DNA of 64,000 nucleotides from Acanthosepion lycidas. Lineage: Eukaryota; Mollusca; Cephalopoda; Sepiida; Sepiidae. The translations under genes were made by a program, and so were the position numbers. The DNA is taken from NCBI GenBank assembly GCA_963932145.1, contig OZ010616.1, positions 56,212,392-56,276,391 of the forward strand, read 5' to 3'. Each line of letters starts with the position of its first letter. Position 1 is the first letter of the stretch. This document shows positions 57,001-64,000 of this stretch, piece by piece. The notes beneath the pieces are model-generated. The model was given only the letters and a program-made list of their open reading frames with translations. It searched no databases and was not told the DNA's origin.

Positions 57001-59726
57001 CCATTAACTTAAATAGGGTACAGTGGAGGTTTTGGTGATTGTTTTGGTGATTCACTTGCATCTAAGCAGTGGCCAATTCTCTTACAGTTGTCAAAGAGTA
57101 TCCATTTCTCATTGCATATAATGATTCAATGTAAAAATGCTTCTTTTTCCCAGTTTGTACTCGTATAGTAAGATTACTTGACATAGTTTCTTTCAGTATT
57201 GTTACTCATAAGCAAAATGAAACAATCAGGAATAAGTCAAGATATTTTTATATACTAAGGAGGTTACTCCGTTAGATGACTGGATCTACAACCAACCAAA
57301 AAATGTGTCATTTCATGTGTGATAACCTAATACAATAGGTCCTTGAAATATGAATTTAATTAGTTCCCAGACTCAGCTAGTATTGCAAATTACACATATT
57401 ACAAAGCATTTTCCTACTGAAATTAATGGAAGATTAATTAATGTGTTTCAGTTCCCTGCAAAGCATCTAAAATATCTATTTTAGAAATTTAGAAAAATAG
57501 AAAATGAATAGTAAGAAAATAAATCCCAGAAAGTTAATGTACTAAGAGCATAAGAGAGAGAATGAAAGAAATAAACAGTTTTTATTAAATTACAAACGTT
57601 TCATAAGAAAGTGTCTGGTATTTTCACTCAGAACTTTGTGGCATTTTGATTCACTTTTGGCATTTTCAGGTCGTTTCTTTAGAAAATTAATAATAGACAT
57701 CTGTTTTGTTCTTGATTTCAAAATGACACAAAAATAGTGAACATAATTTTTGTTAAACATAGCAGACACATGACTTTCACTTAATTTTTGTGGGTAGTAT
57801 TTTTCCACAAAGTCCTGCACTTTTTTCACATCACTAGCATTTCTTTGATCTCATTCATGGATCCAACCTCGAACACTTTCCTCCATGGCTAGTTCCTTTA
57901 TCTCCTCAAGCAGCTGAAGTTTATCTGCCGTCAGCTCCTCTCCGTGCTCCTTGAGAAAGTGAAGGCAAATCAGTAGTGTTAGTAGGTGGTGTTATCTGTG
58001 ATAAGTACTTTGAAGAATTTTCTCCAATAAAATGAATAACTGTTTTGGATGTGGGGCATTCACAGATGTGCTTCAGCTTTGCCTTTTATCGTGTTGTTTC
58101 TTAGAAATAGATGACATCAACTGGCAAAGTTTCCTTTTATGCAAGTCCCTAACTGCTTCCATGTATATGATGGTTGCTCATACTGTAAATTTTTACTTGT
58201 CCTACGATACAAAATGCTCACAAATGGCAGCCCATAAAGCAAGTTCTTTGTATAATAGTGAACTCGTACTACAAGATTCATACTGTAAATAAGTGTCCTT
58301 GTGTATGATGTAGGAAGGATTACCAATAACTACAAGGGACAGGAAGTTGTGGAGAGCCATCATTGCCTGCACCCTGAAGGGACACAGCACATAAAAGAAA
58401 ATTTTATTATTTATACTTCTTTTGTCCTGGTGTCATCCATTTATACAAGCTCATTAGATAAGGTTTGACTTGTTGCTTTCCTCTGTTCTCCAATCAATCC
58501 TATGATCTTTCTGGTTAATTTTTCGGGACACTTTTTCATAGCCAACTGGATTTTAAACATTAATTTTAATCATCCTATTTCAATATGTCCTGGGTAAGAC
58601 AATAAACTACATCCAGCAGCAAGGCCTCTGATCAGGAGGTTTTGAGGAGCGTAGAACCACCTCTTAATTACTGGTGTTCCCAGGTCCACCATGACCCAGG
58701 GTGTTAGCACCTGTTAGGATCCCAACTATGGACAAATAGTTAGCACCGAACTGGGGTCAAAACACTATGAAAATGTAAAAATAGGTTTTAATACCAGCAA
58801 TATATTTTGTAAAAAATTATTACCAGCAGTGAATTTTTGAAGAAAAAAATTATTACCAGTAATACATTTTTTGGAAAATAATAAAAATCTTGTTGGCATT
58901 AAATAAGCCATTCATGTTGATATGCCATAAAACAAACCAAACCTTTTTCAATATTTGATTATTTTTTTAATTTGTTTTTTCAATAAAAAATGAAGTAAGT
59001 TTATTAATTAGTGACTTATTTATGAGGCATCATGAAAACAAACATTTTCTTTGCTTAATTTTTCTTTTGAGTTTAAAAAAAAAAAAATCAAGGAATTAGA
59101 ATTTCATTGCCTAAAAATTAAAATTCTTATTTTATTCATCCTAAAGTCAGGACACAGGTTAACAATCAGGAAATTAACCAATTTTAATGAAAATTTAATG
59201 TGCAAACATTCTTCAATGTTAAAACAATTTTCTTTTCATTGAATTACAACCCTTATTTTTTCTATCAGCATCATATTCTCAGTCTTCAATCATGTTATTG
59301 TTGTATAATTTATTTCAAATATTTTTCTGTAAGTAAAACTTGCAAGTATAATAGCTTTGTATGTGAAAAACAACTGAGATATTGATATTTAAACTTTGTG
59401 ATTATTTTCCAAAATGCACCTTTTTTGTCAAATTCATATAATGAAACTCTACAAGTGTACTAAATTAAAAAAAAAACAAAACAAAAAAAACTGTTGGTGA
59501 TGGTCAAACCCTTGTTGATTTGATATAGTAAATCGATTAAAATTACTTTCTATTGAATCTGAAGACACATTTTTATTGTTGTTTTTAAATTGCAAACATA
59601 AATTGCCTAACTTTTTAAATTAACTTGTTTATTCTTTTTTACCTTATTTTGATTACACTAATTCTTTTTTTTTTTTTTTCTTTATATTTTCTAGTTCCAA
59701 GTATAATGGAGCGGTTCTCTATTTAA
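47921..59726 (+). CDS. TOMM5: TOMM5 homologue, two exons (47,921-48,035 and 59,695-59,726)
   Basis: Small tail-type subunit of the TOM complex of the mitochondrial outer membrane, which helps assemble the import channel. Exon 1 encodes MMRMPKDRVDPEVEKKKARQ, QTYETVIMFVMVCGLIKS and the first base of codon 39, followed by a consensus donor C|GTAAGT. Exon 2 follows a T-rich tract and ttttctag, restores phase 1, and reads LPSIMERFSI and TAA, giving 48 residues. The family pattern is present: DPE followed by a basic stretch, one hydrophobic segment (about residues 26-37), then a proline and a short amphipathic C-terminus ending SI, close to the 51-residue human protein as I remember it, including the intron position. 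The first ATG was chosen; Met2 or Met4 are alternatives. The 11.66-kb intron is filled with repeats. No transcript evidence is available here. Confidence 0.85.
48036..48420. other. TOMM5 intron start, no other feature
   Basis: The donor gtaagtttg is at 48,036. The following sequence is AT-rich with poly(A) runs. The minus-strand 88-residue ORF at 48,190-48,456 has no recognisable motif. Confidence 0.5.
48421..48960 (+). repeat. Four imperfect tandem copies of a 155-175-bp repeat
   Basis: A motif like ttcaggacgttggcgatcat followed by ggctctccacaatttc occurs near 48,429, 48,596, 48,753 and 48,907, each preceded by a ctatgtgtc-like word and followed by T-rich sequence. The same motif is found inverted at 58,340-58,385. 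It is a dispersed repeat that has been amplified locally. ORFs here are T-rich by composition only. Confidence 0.75.
49153..49334. mobile_element. Foldback element (182 bp)
   Basis: About 65 bases from actattgttctcatctttg at the left are repeated inverted at the right end (ending gatgaggacaatagt), with a 45-base centre. The conserved core in both arms is cattttggccgttgta. No coding sequence; class unknown. Confidence 0.8.
49389..50142. mobile_element. Solo LTR (754 bp) in the TOMM5 intron
   Basis: Begins tgtagcgatcatc and ends aaatcgcattaca, with TG...CA ends and partly inverted termini (tgta-gcgat and tgtaatgcgat). The 4-bp duplication ctat flanks it (49,385-49,388 and 50,143-50,146). The interior is GC-richer than the flanks and lacks gag-pol. 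The structure fits a gypsy-like solo LTR. Confidence 0.75.
50250..51520 (-). pseudogene. APE-type LINE with internal deletion and a triplicated segment
   Basis: Minus strand, in order: an endonuclease start (TWNVRTL-like, QCGQLEKYEINRLNINIL near 51,430-51,510); further endonuclease sequence SERILVIKLKVKPFNISIIV (near 51,215-51,280); then, directly, RT-core sequence CAKAFDKVCHHKELLELLGM (51,065-51,125). Next are KVMKARRKYEINFKKIDYMV and VSKRNSPTCKLQ (50,735-50,830) and the post-RT VLLYGSECSTISSQMKKRLE region. The endonuclease C-terminal half and the RT N-terminus are deleted. The LLYGSECWTISSQMK segment is present three times in a row. The end reads ATEMWFYRRLL near 50,270. Several frameshifts; inactive. 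Confidence 0.83.
50295..50605 (-). repeat. Three tandem copies (about 100-108 bp) inside the LINE
   Basis: ttcaagtctcttcttcatct-type starts lie at about 50,301, 50,400 and 50,505. The copies keep the same minus-strand reading frame for the first two, giving two consecutive LLYGSEC...TISSQMK blocks and a third, more diverged one. Confidence 0.85.
51521..52202. other. Dispersed repeat fragments in the intron
   Basis: gtcagggatcgatttgacac near 51,834 resembles gtcagggatcaattttacac near 53,943, including nearby ccaataactctg/ttgagttattgg context. cactcatactacaaggttca near 51,709 resembles a stretch at about 58,260. No gene seen. Confidence 0.5.
52203..52300. mobile_element. Mariner-type palindromic MITE (98 bp)
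   Basis: ttaggttggtgcaaaaataa at the left and its complement at the right, flanked by TA on each side. The arms are longer than in the 80-bp relatives because a tgacgtaataatg stretch is included. It lies in the TOMM5 intron in a position to be transcribed. Confidence 0.92.
52565..52748 (+). CDS. Candidate unidentified coding exon, CpG-rich
   Basis: A + strand frame reads HIRTYGSRTRTTDSLIPLSR, GRRPTPLLVPSGWNSWDQAP, SPILIEERHLIPAKRPRSDS and a TAA stop at 52,746-52,748. A T-rich tract and an AG (near 52,561) precede it, which could be an acceptor; aaggtaaaa follows the stop. GC and CpG content are clearly above the surrounding intron, which argues for a real or recently inserted exon rather than chance. 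I do not recognise the protein. The W-N-S-W-D block and the basic C-terminus are its only distinctive marks. It could be the last exon of another + strand transcript, an alternative TOMM5-locus exon, or part of a transposon. Spliced to TOMM5 exon 1 at this AG it would be read in a different frame. Confidence 0.35.
52749..54310. other. Homopolymer-rich intron sequence
   Basis: Long poly(T) runs at 53,371, 53,691 and 54,009, poly(A) at 53,446 and 54,092, and diverged repeat pieces. No gene seen. The 63-residue ORF at 52,917-53,108 has no motif. Confidence 0.5.
54312..54446. mobile_element. Truncated pogo/Tigger-like MITE
   Basis: cagtgtaacccggatataag at the left and, inverted, ctctcttatatccgggttt at 54,428-54,446 form terminal repeats typical of pogo-like elements. 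A second internal copy of the motif (gtctcttatatcagggttt) lies near 54,358. The right terminus lacks the last few bases (acactg), so the copy is incomplete. Confidence 0.6.
54447..55495. other. AT-rich intron sequence
   Basis: Nothing recognised beyond A/T runs. Confidence 0.5.
55497..56157. repeat. 27-bp minisatellite, about 24-25 copies
   Basis: The unit is caaaatatggtaatatatta followed by ttattat, nearly identical throughout. One unit near 55,650 is 24 bp. Because 27 and 24 are multiples of three, four of the six frames stay open through the array and give long low-complexity ORFs (QNMVIYYYY, LLSKYGNIL, and two on the minus strand). These are artefacts of the period. Confidence 0.95.
56158..56535. 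other. Intron sequence, no feature
   Basis: Unique-looking AT-rich sequence after the minisatellite. No coding or repeat signal recognised. Confidence 0.5.
56540..57190 (-). pseudogene. Mariner transposase remnant
   Basis: Minus strand: SSNLTIRVQTGKKKHFY near 57,150-57,185, FLPQRKTITATLNCGEIECM and EKLEKKHSRLVNRDGP (56,860-56,960), then QSTVQKLHGLNYEILPHPPY, SLDISPTDYHLFKYFD (near 56,700-56,815) and a C-terminal QSFIRMVPI. The PHPPYSxDxSPxDYHLF block is the last part of the DD34D mariner catalytic domain. The N-terminal DNA-binding domain and both inverted repeats are not found. Frames are broken. Confidence 0.8.
57333..57965 (-). pseudogene. pogo/Tigger-like transposase C-terminus with terminal repeat
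   Basis: Minus strand: HFLKEHGEELTADKLQLLEE and IKELAMEESVRGWIHE (57,848-57,955), then after a stop KKVQDFVEKYYPQKLSESHV, SAMFNKNYVHYFCVILKSRT and KQMSIINFLKKRPE (57,650-57,835). This VQxFVEKYHPxK...MFNxN...HFxxILKxRxKQ pattern is the C-terminal end of Tigger/pogo-type transposases. The + strand sequence caataggtccttgaaatatg at 57,333, next to TA, resembles the outer end of a pogo-like terminal repeat. The DDE domain is missing. Confidence 0.72.
57966..59690. other. Intron sequence with dispersed repeat copies
   Basis: 58,340-58,385 is an inverted copy of the 48.4-48.96 kb repeat (tgtggagagccatcattgcc). 58,620-58,715 is an inverted copy of the 17.68-kb repeat (gaaccacctcttaattact). Around 58,790-58,870, taccagcaat-type words recur about every 45-50 bases. 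The last 30 bases before exon 2 are a T-rich tract preceded by a candidate branch point (cactaatt near 59,657). Confidence 0.6.
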
Positions 59727-59796
59727 AAGACCAAGTCATGCGTAGTGGCAGCATGGAATTTTCTTCATTATTCTTCTACATAAAGAGAAGTTTTTC

Positions 59797-59802
59797 AATA
59801 AA
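59797..59802 (+). terminator. TOMM5 poly(A) signal AATAAA
   Basis: AATAAA lies 71 bases after the stop codon in the only 3' UTR-like sequence before the next transposon. Cleavage would be expected some 10-30 bases further on. Confidence 0.65.
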
Positions 59803-59908
59803 AATATTTTCCCAATTCTCATATCATACATTAAAAACACATCCAAATATGTATAAAGTTGTTTTCATTATTTTCTTTACAATAAAATAATTTTTATATG
59901 ATTTTATA

Positions 59909-60713
59909 TTAGGTTGTTTGGAAAGTAATATCACTTTCAAAATATGCAAATTTGGAATCATCTCGCTATGAAATTAAGATTATAAATAACAAACACTTGA
60001 GTTTATCTTGCTGTATTCTTCATACTTCCAGGTATTGGTTAACCACATAGGCAAGAAAGATTTTAATGAGTTTCATATTCACCATTATGCTGCAATAATA
60101 TAACATTATTTTATACTTAATAACTACAGAAATGCTTACAGTGCTTTTTTTTTTTAATTAGTAAAAAGGTACTATCTATCATGTAAGAGACAATATAGAT
60201 ACTATAATGAATGTGAGTAGGGAGAATGATTATTATTGTATGTCAAATGGATCCTAAAACTGAAACAAGGTCTTCATCCAGAAAGTTTTACATTTGCTGG
60301 AATCTTGAAAAAAACATGGCATCGGCTGTTATCAAGTTTTAGAGAAAAAAAACATCTTTATTGCCAACACCTTGTGTCATTAAAACCAAAAATGTGCATC
60401 TTTGGTATCATCCTCTAGTTTGATAATGTCAGGCCTCACTTGGTAAAAGAAATCCAGGAGTAAAAGACATTAGGCTAGAAAGATCTTTTCCTTTCATCTC
60501 ACTAAACTTAGTACCTGAAAATGACCATTGTTTTTTTTTTTTTTGTTAGTGCAAATATTTCAAAATAATTTATGGAAAATTACTTTTATATTGGACTGAA
60601 TTAATTTATAATGGTAGCAGTAATCTTGCTTATTATCAATTATGATTAATAAAACATATGACTGCTAAATTTTATCTTTTTGGAAATGTGATTTAATTTT
60701 CTAAACAACCTAA
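59909..60713 (+). mobile_element. Mariner-like element, non-autonomous relic (805 bp)
   Basis: TA-flanked termini ttaggttgtttggaaagt (left) and, inverted, ttaggttgtttagaaaa (right) form an inverted repeat. Within, broken + strand frames contain FREKKHLYCQHLVSLKPK and DNVRPHLVKEIQE near 60,422-60,460, the second-aspartate block (DNARPH-like) of mariner transposases. Most of the coding region is lost. It begins about 100 bases downstream of the TOMM5 poly(A) signal. Confidence 0.8.
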
Positions 60714-60833
60714 TATTTGTATTATAGGCAAGAAATCTACACTCTTTGCAATTTGAATTTGTTTTATTAAACATTGATTTTATTTTTTTTTTTTTTTTTT
60801 TCAAACATTAAAAAACAAATACATATCTCTTCT

Positions 60834-60869
<36 letters not shown>

Positions 60870-61920
60870 AATTTATTTATTTATAAAATATATATCAAAA
60901 TTTCATGGAACAATCAATTAAAATGTGATAGATGATTGTAGTGGCTTAATGCAACAGTAAGTAAAATCTTTGGTCCAAATCATGGAGAATATCTACCTAT
61001 TTTGAAAACCAGAATTTAAGAATTGGCAGTAAATAAAAAAAATTGTCTGGATTAAAAGTAATTCATTCTTAAATTCACAAATATTTTAGAAAATCCCTGA
61101 ACATTTTTTTTTTTTTTTTTTTTCCTTTTAAGGTAACATTATTTTTCTGTCACAGTTAAACTTTCCTGCACCAGATATAATAGAAATCATTATGTTCCAT
61201 TAATCTGGCCAGTTGTCCTGCCCAAAGCTCTTTGCATTTACTTTACACTAATGCTCTTGAGGGAAAGTATTAATCAATCTCCTCCCGTACCACCACCACC
61301 ACATCTGAAACAGAACAAAAAAAAAAAACTATTCCCTTTAAGCTTCATAGGGCAGTCTGTCTAGGACTGAACTAGCCCTAAGGAAAAACTTTGCTCTGTC
61401 AGGTATGGTTCCCCAATGATCCTAGAGTGGATCATTGGATACATGCGTGAATTTATATTAAATCATAAAGTTGCATAACAATTTTTGTCACATCATAAAC
61501 CATATAATACTGGAAGAACAGTTTTTTTTTCTTATTGTATGACATCATTTTCTACATAAAATTCAAATTTTTGGAGAAAATCATTGGTTTTTAATTTGTC
61601 AAAAGTTTAAAATATTTTCTGTAAAATAGGTTAACTGTTTATCATTACTTATTACACAGGTTAGGAACACATGTAATTGGAAAATCCATCAGAATCTGGC
61701 CTAGGGCTTTACCCTGAAAAATAAGAAAAAAACAAAATATGTAGTTTTTGTAACATTAATTTTCATATGTTTATAAATCTAATTATAAGTATCCAATTAA
61801 CAAAAAAATTGACTTACATAGTGAAATGATTTGTCAAGTTTGATAATGAAGTATGTTAAACTCATTTTGCAATTGTTTTTATATATATATATATATATAT
61901 ATATACACGAGAGGTGGGTA
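60714..61920. other. Poly(T)-rich spacer
   Basis: Long T runs at 60,783-60,801, 60,836-60,865 and 61,107-61,123, then AT-rich unique sequence and a (TA)n tract at 61,881-61,904. A cagtctgtctaggactgaac segment near 61,352 is not recognised. No gene seen. Confidence 0.55.
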
Positions 61921-62611
61921 GGGTGCGATAGGTAAATTGCTATTTTATATCTTTAATTTTGTGCATTGTTTATTTTTGATTTTGTTTACTGCACAGTGTA
62001 GTAGTGTCACTTGGGTACTGTCTGTGAGAAAAAGAGCACCATCATGCAATGTACTCTGCCAGAAATTTGTAAACGGTAATGCTGTATTGCTTTGCATTCG
62101 TAAACATTTCAGAGTATTTGAGTGTCAACCTGAGGATTCAAAAAGAGTTGGATGAGTCTAATGGTAATTACAAATGTGTTTGGAGTGATCACTAGTGATG
62201 ACAATGTTATACCTCCATTCATCTTCCTATAGGGCCTCAGACTCAACGAGGTAATGTTGCTGGAAGACCCTATGTTTAGCAACAGGACTCTGCACCATGC
62301 CACACAAGCAGAAGAACTTGGTCATGGCTGTCAGACTATTTCTGCGACTACATCACCCTTTCTAACTCTCCAGACTGCAACCCCCTTGATTATTATGTGT
62401 GGAACACAGTTGAGAGAGAAACCAACGTAACTCCTTGTAATACCAAAGATGAACTGAAGGCAAGGACTGTGGCAGCATTCACCAACTTGTACAAGGAGAT
62501 TGTCCAGAAGAGTTGTAGGAGTGAAGTCGTTTGGAGGCCATGGTTGAAACCAATGGTGATTCTATTGAATAAATTTAATCTTGTTTAATTTACATGACAA
62601 TTTATCCATCG

Positions 62612-62614
<3 letters not shown>
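61921..62614 (+). pseudogene. maT-like transposase relic, copy 2
   Basis: The left end gggtgcgataggtaaattgc is matched by the inverted right end gacaatttatccatcgcac, each next to TA. + strand frames contain NVFGVITSDDNVIPPFIFL (62,170-62,230), AGRPYV, QDSAPCHTSRR (near 62,285), NSPDCNPLDYYVWNTVERET (62,368-62,427), then NTKDELKARTVAAFTNLYKE and a C-terminus ending NKFNLV before TAA. It is the same family as 36,144-36,895. Relative to copy 1 a few residues are missing between the catalytic aspartates, and the N-terminal domain is mostly deleted. Confidence 0.82.
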
Positions 62615-62649
<35 letters not shown>

Positions 62650-62740
62650 TTTATGTACACACCTCAATTTATTCTGTTACTGACAGTTTCATGTGGAGGA
62701 CACAATCTTCAGGTGAAAGTAAGGAACAGAAGTCTATATA

Positions 62741-63180
62741 TATTGGGAAAAATGATTTGACAAAGTGGAAAAAGTTTACTTGTAAGATGTTTCATCCTTC
62801 AGAACATCATTGGACTAAGTTTGTTATGTTGGTAGTAGGACTACACATACGCATGCCTGGGGTACAGGGAATTTTAGAATTTATTTTTTATCTAGCTAAA
62901 TCAAATCAGAAAGAGAAAATAATTCACAATGATGTAAATGTCTAGAGAGTTGCCTTGATCTACAGTAAATTTCACCATTCCTGGCAAATCTAACATCACA
63001 GTGTGGAATACCTACTAACAAAAGTGATGGAAAGAAAAAGACTAAATGAATTTGTACCAACATAAAAAAATTTAGTCTGATAAAGTCCTGAAGGCTGAAA
63101 CATGTCACAAGTAAACTTTTTCCACTTTGTCATACAATTTCCCCCAAATTGTGATTGATATATAAAAATATATATCATTA

Positions 63181-63185
<5 letters not shown>
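62741..63185. mobile_element. Foldback element with (TA)n tail, copy 2
   Basis: The left arm tgacaaagtggaaaaagttt (from 62,758) pairs with the right arm ending actttgtca at 63,132; arms are about 78 bases with scattered mismatches. It is followed by ttgatatataaaaatatata, tcattatctc and a long (TA)n (63,186-63,233), as in copies 1 and 3. Confidence 0.78.

Positions 63186-63233
<48 letters not shown>
63186..63233. repeat. (TA)n microsatellite
   Basis: About 24 TA units directly after a foldback-element tail. Shorter TA tracts are at 61,881 and 62,615. Confidence 0.95.
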
Positions 63234-63237
<4 letters not shown>

Positions 63238-63264
63238 CTAAAACAATTCATTATGAAATAAATG

Positions 63265-63650
63265 CCTTGAGAGTGCTTTGATCAAAAACTCATCTACATT
63301 AAATTTGTGCCCTGGCTCTCACAATATTTCACCATTCCTGGCAAATCTTTTATTACAGTGTGGAATACCTCCTTACAAAAGTGATGGAAAAAAGAAAAGA
63401 AAAAGTTTCTAAATGAATTTGGCTAGATTAAAAAAAAATTCTAAAATCCCCAGCAAACCTTATTCATATGTATGTGTAGTTGTACCAAGATAAAAGAATT
63501 TAGTCTGATGAAGTCCTGAAAGACGGAACATATTACATGTAAACTTTTTCTACTTTGTTATACAATTTGCTGTTTTCTTCCTTGTCATACAGTTACTGTT
63601 CTTGATATATAAAAATATCTATCATTATCTCGTGTGTGTGTGTGTCTGTA
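63265..63650. mobile_element. Foldback element, partial direct copy 3
   Basis: The segment gtgctttgatcaaaaactca ... ttcaccattcctggcaaatc ... agtgtggaatacct ... aagtgatgga repeats 62,950-63,060. It then runs through a right arm gtaaactttttctactttgt and a tatctatcattatctcgtgt end with (TG)n. The left arm is missing, so it is a truncated or tandemly duplicated copy of the preceding element. Confidence 0.72.
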
Positions 63651-63717
63651 TGTTTTACTAAAGACAACTGACAAGGTACTGTGATTAAGGTTTTTATTTA
63701 ATTTCTCTTGTGTTCAC

Positions 63718-64000
63718 ACAAGTGTTTTCTTTTCTGGACACAAAGTTTGTAAAACTGCCCAAATAATCTGCATTTCCAAGTGCTTTTGGCTAAATGTTTA
63801 GCCATTATCAAGGATGATTTTATTTTTACTTTTTAAATCAATGTATGGGGGTTGTGTGTATGTATCTAGAGTTATAGGGATGTTTTATTTTCCAGACAGC
63901 ACATAGTTAATGTTATTGAGTGTAAAAATAAATTCATCATGCAGAACATATGGACAATTTTTCCACACTTTGTGTCCAAAAAAAAGAAAACACTTGTATG
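63718..64000. mobile_element. Inverted-repeat element at the window edge
   Basis: cacaagtgttttcttttctg and gacacaaag at 63,718-63,747 recur inverted at about 63,968-63,998 (actttgtgtcc ... gaaaacacttgt). This gives a roughly 280-bp element with 30-base arms. Its right boundary cannot be seen. No coding sequence. Confidence 0.65.

Overview
The window is a gene-poor, AT-rich stretch of an animal nuclear genome. The repertoire (several LINE families, mariner, maT-like, pogo and hAT remnants, Helitrons, solo LTRs, tRNA-headed SINEs and a LINE-derived satellite) resembles a cephalopod mollusc such as an octopus. That assignment rests on recognising repeat families by eye and is an inference. No prokaryotic operon, rRNA or canonical tRNA gene is present.

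Layout. Positions 1-11,694 are a tandem satellite with a 163-bp monomer, running off the left edge and organised in higher-order repeats. Its core matches the 3' end of a LINE that also survives as dispersed copies at 31.8-33.3 kb and 34.0-34.4 kb. A mariner-type MITE marks its right edge. From 11.8 to 47 kb lies a graveyard of transposons: a hAT element (12.0-12.9 kb); LINE fragments (16.6, 18.4-19.1, 24.2-27.9, 31.8-33.3, 34.0-34.4 and 41.4-43.1 kb); solo LTRs (19.4-20.4 and 30.3-30.5 kb); Helitron-like elements (22.5-23.2, 24.6-25.3 and 28.1-29.5 kb); a mariner-like element (23.4-24.0 kb); a minisatellite (30.2-31.4 kb); a long-TIR element (32.0-32.9 kb); a maT-like copy carrying a nested MITE (36.1-36.9 kb); and a broken Helitron helicase (44.4-46.2 kb).

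The one host gene I can support is a two-exon homologue of TOMM5, the small subunit of the mitochondrial TOM import complex, on the + strand. Exon 1 is 47,921-48,035, exon 2 is 59,695-59,726, and a poly(A) signal lies at 59,797. It encodes 48 residues. Its 11.7-kb intron holds a foldback element, a solo LTR, a LINE with a triplicated segment, a MITE, a CpG-rich exon-like ORF (52.56-52.75 kb), a 27-bp minisatellite, and mariner and pogo remnants. Downstream are a mariner shell (59.9-60.7 kb), a second maT-like copy (61.9-62.6 kb) and foldback elements with (TA)n tails.

Nearly everything apart from TOMM5 is mobile DNA in various stages of decay. Nested insertions (Helitron into LINE, MITE into maT, LTR into minisatellite, long-TIR element into LINE) give a relative chronology. 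All family names come from motif recognition, not from database searches.
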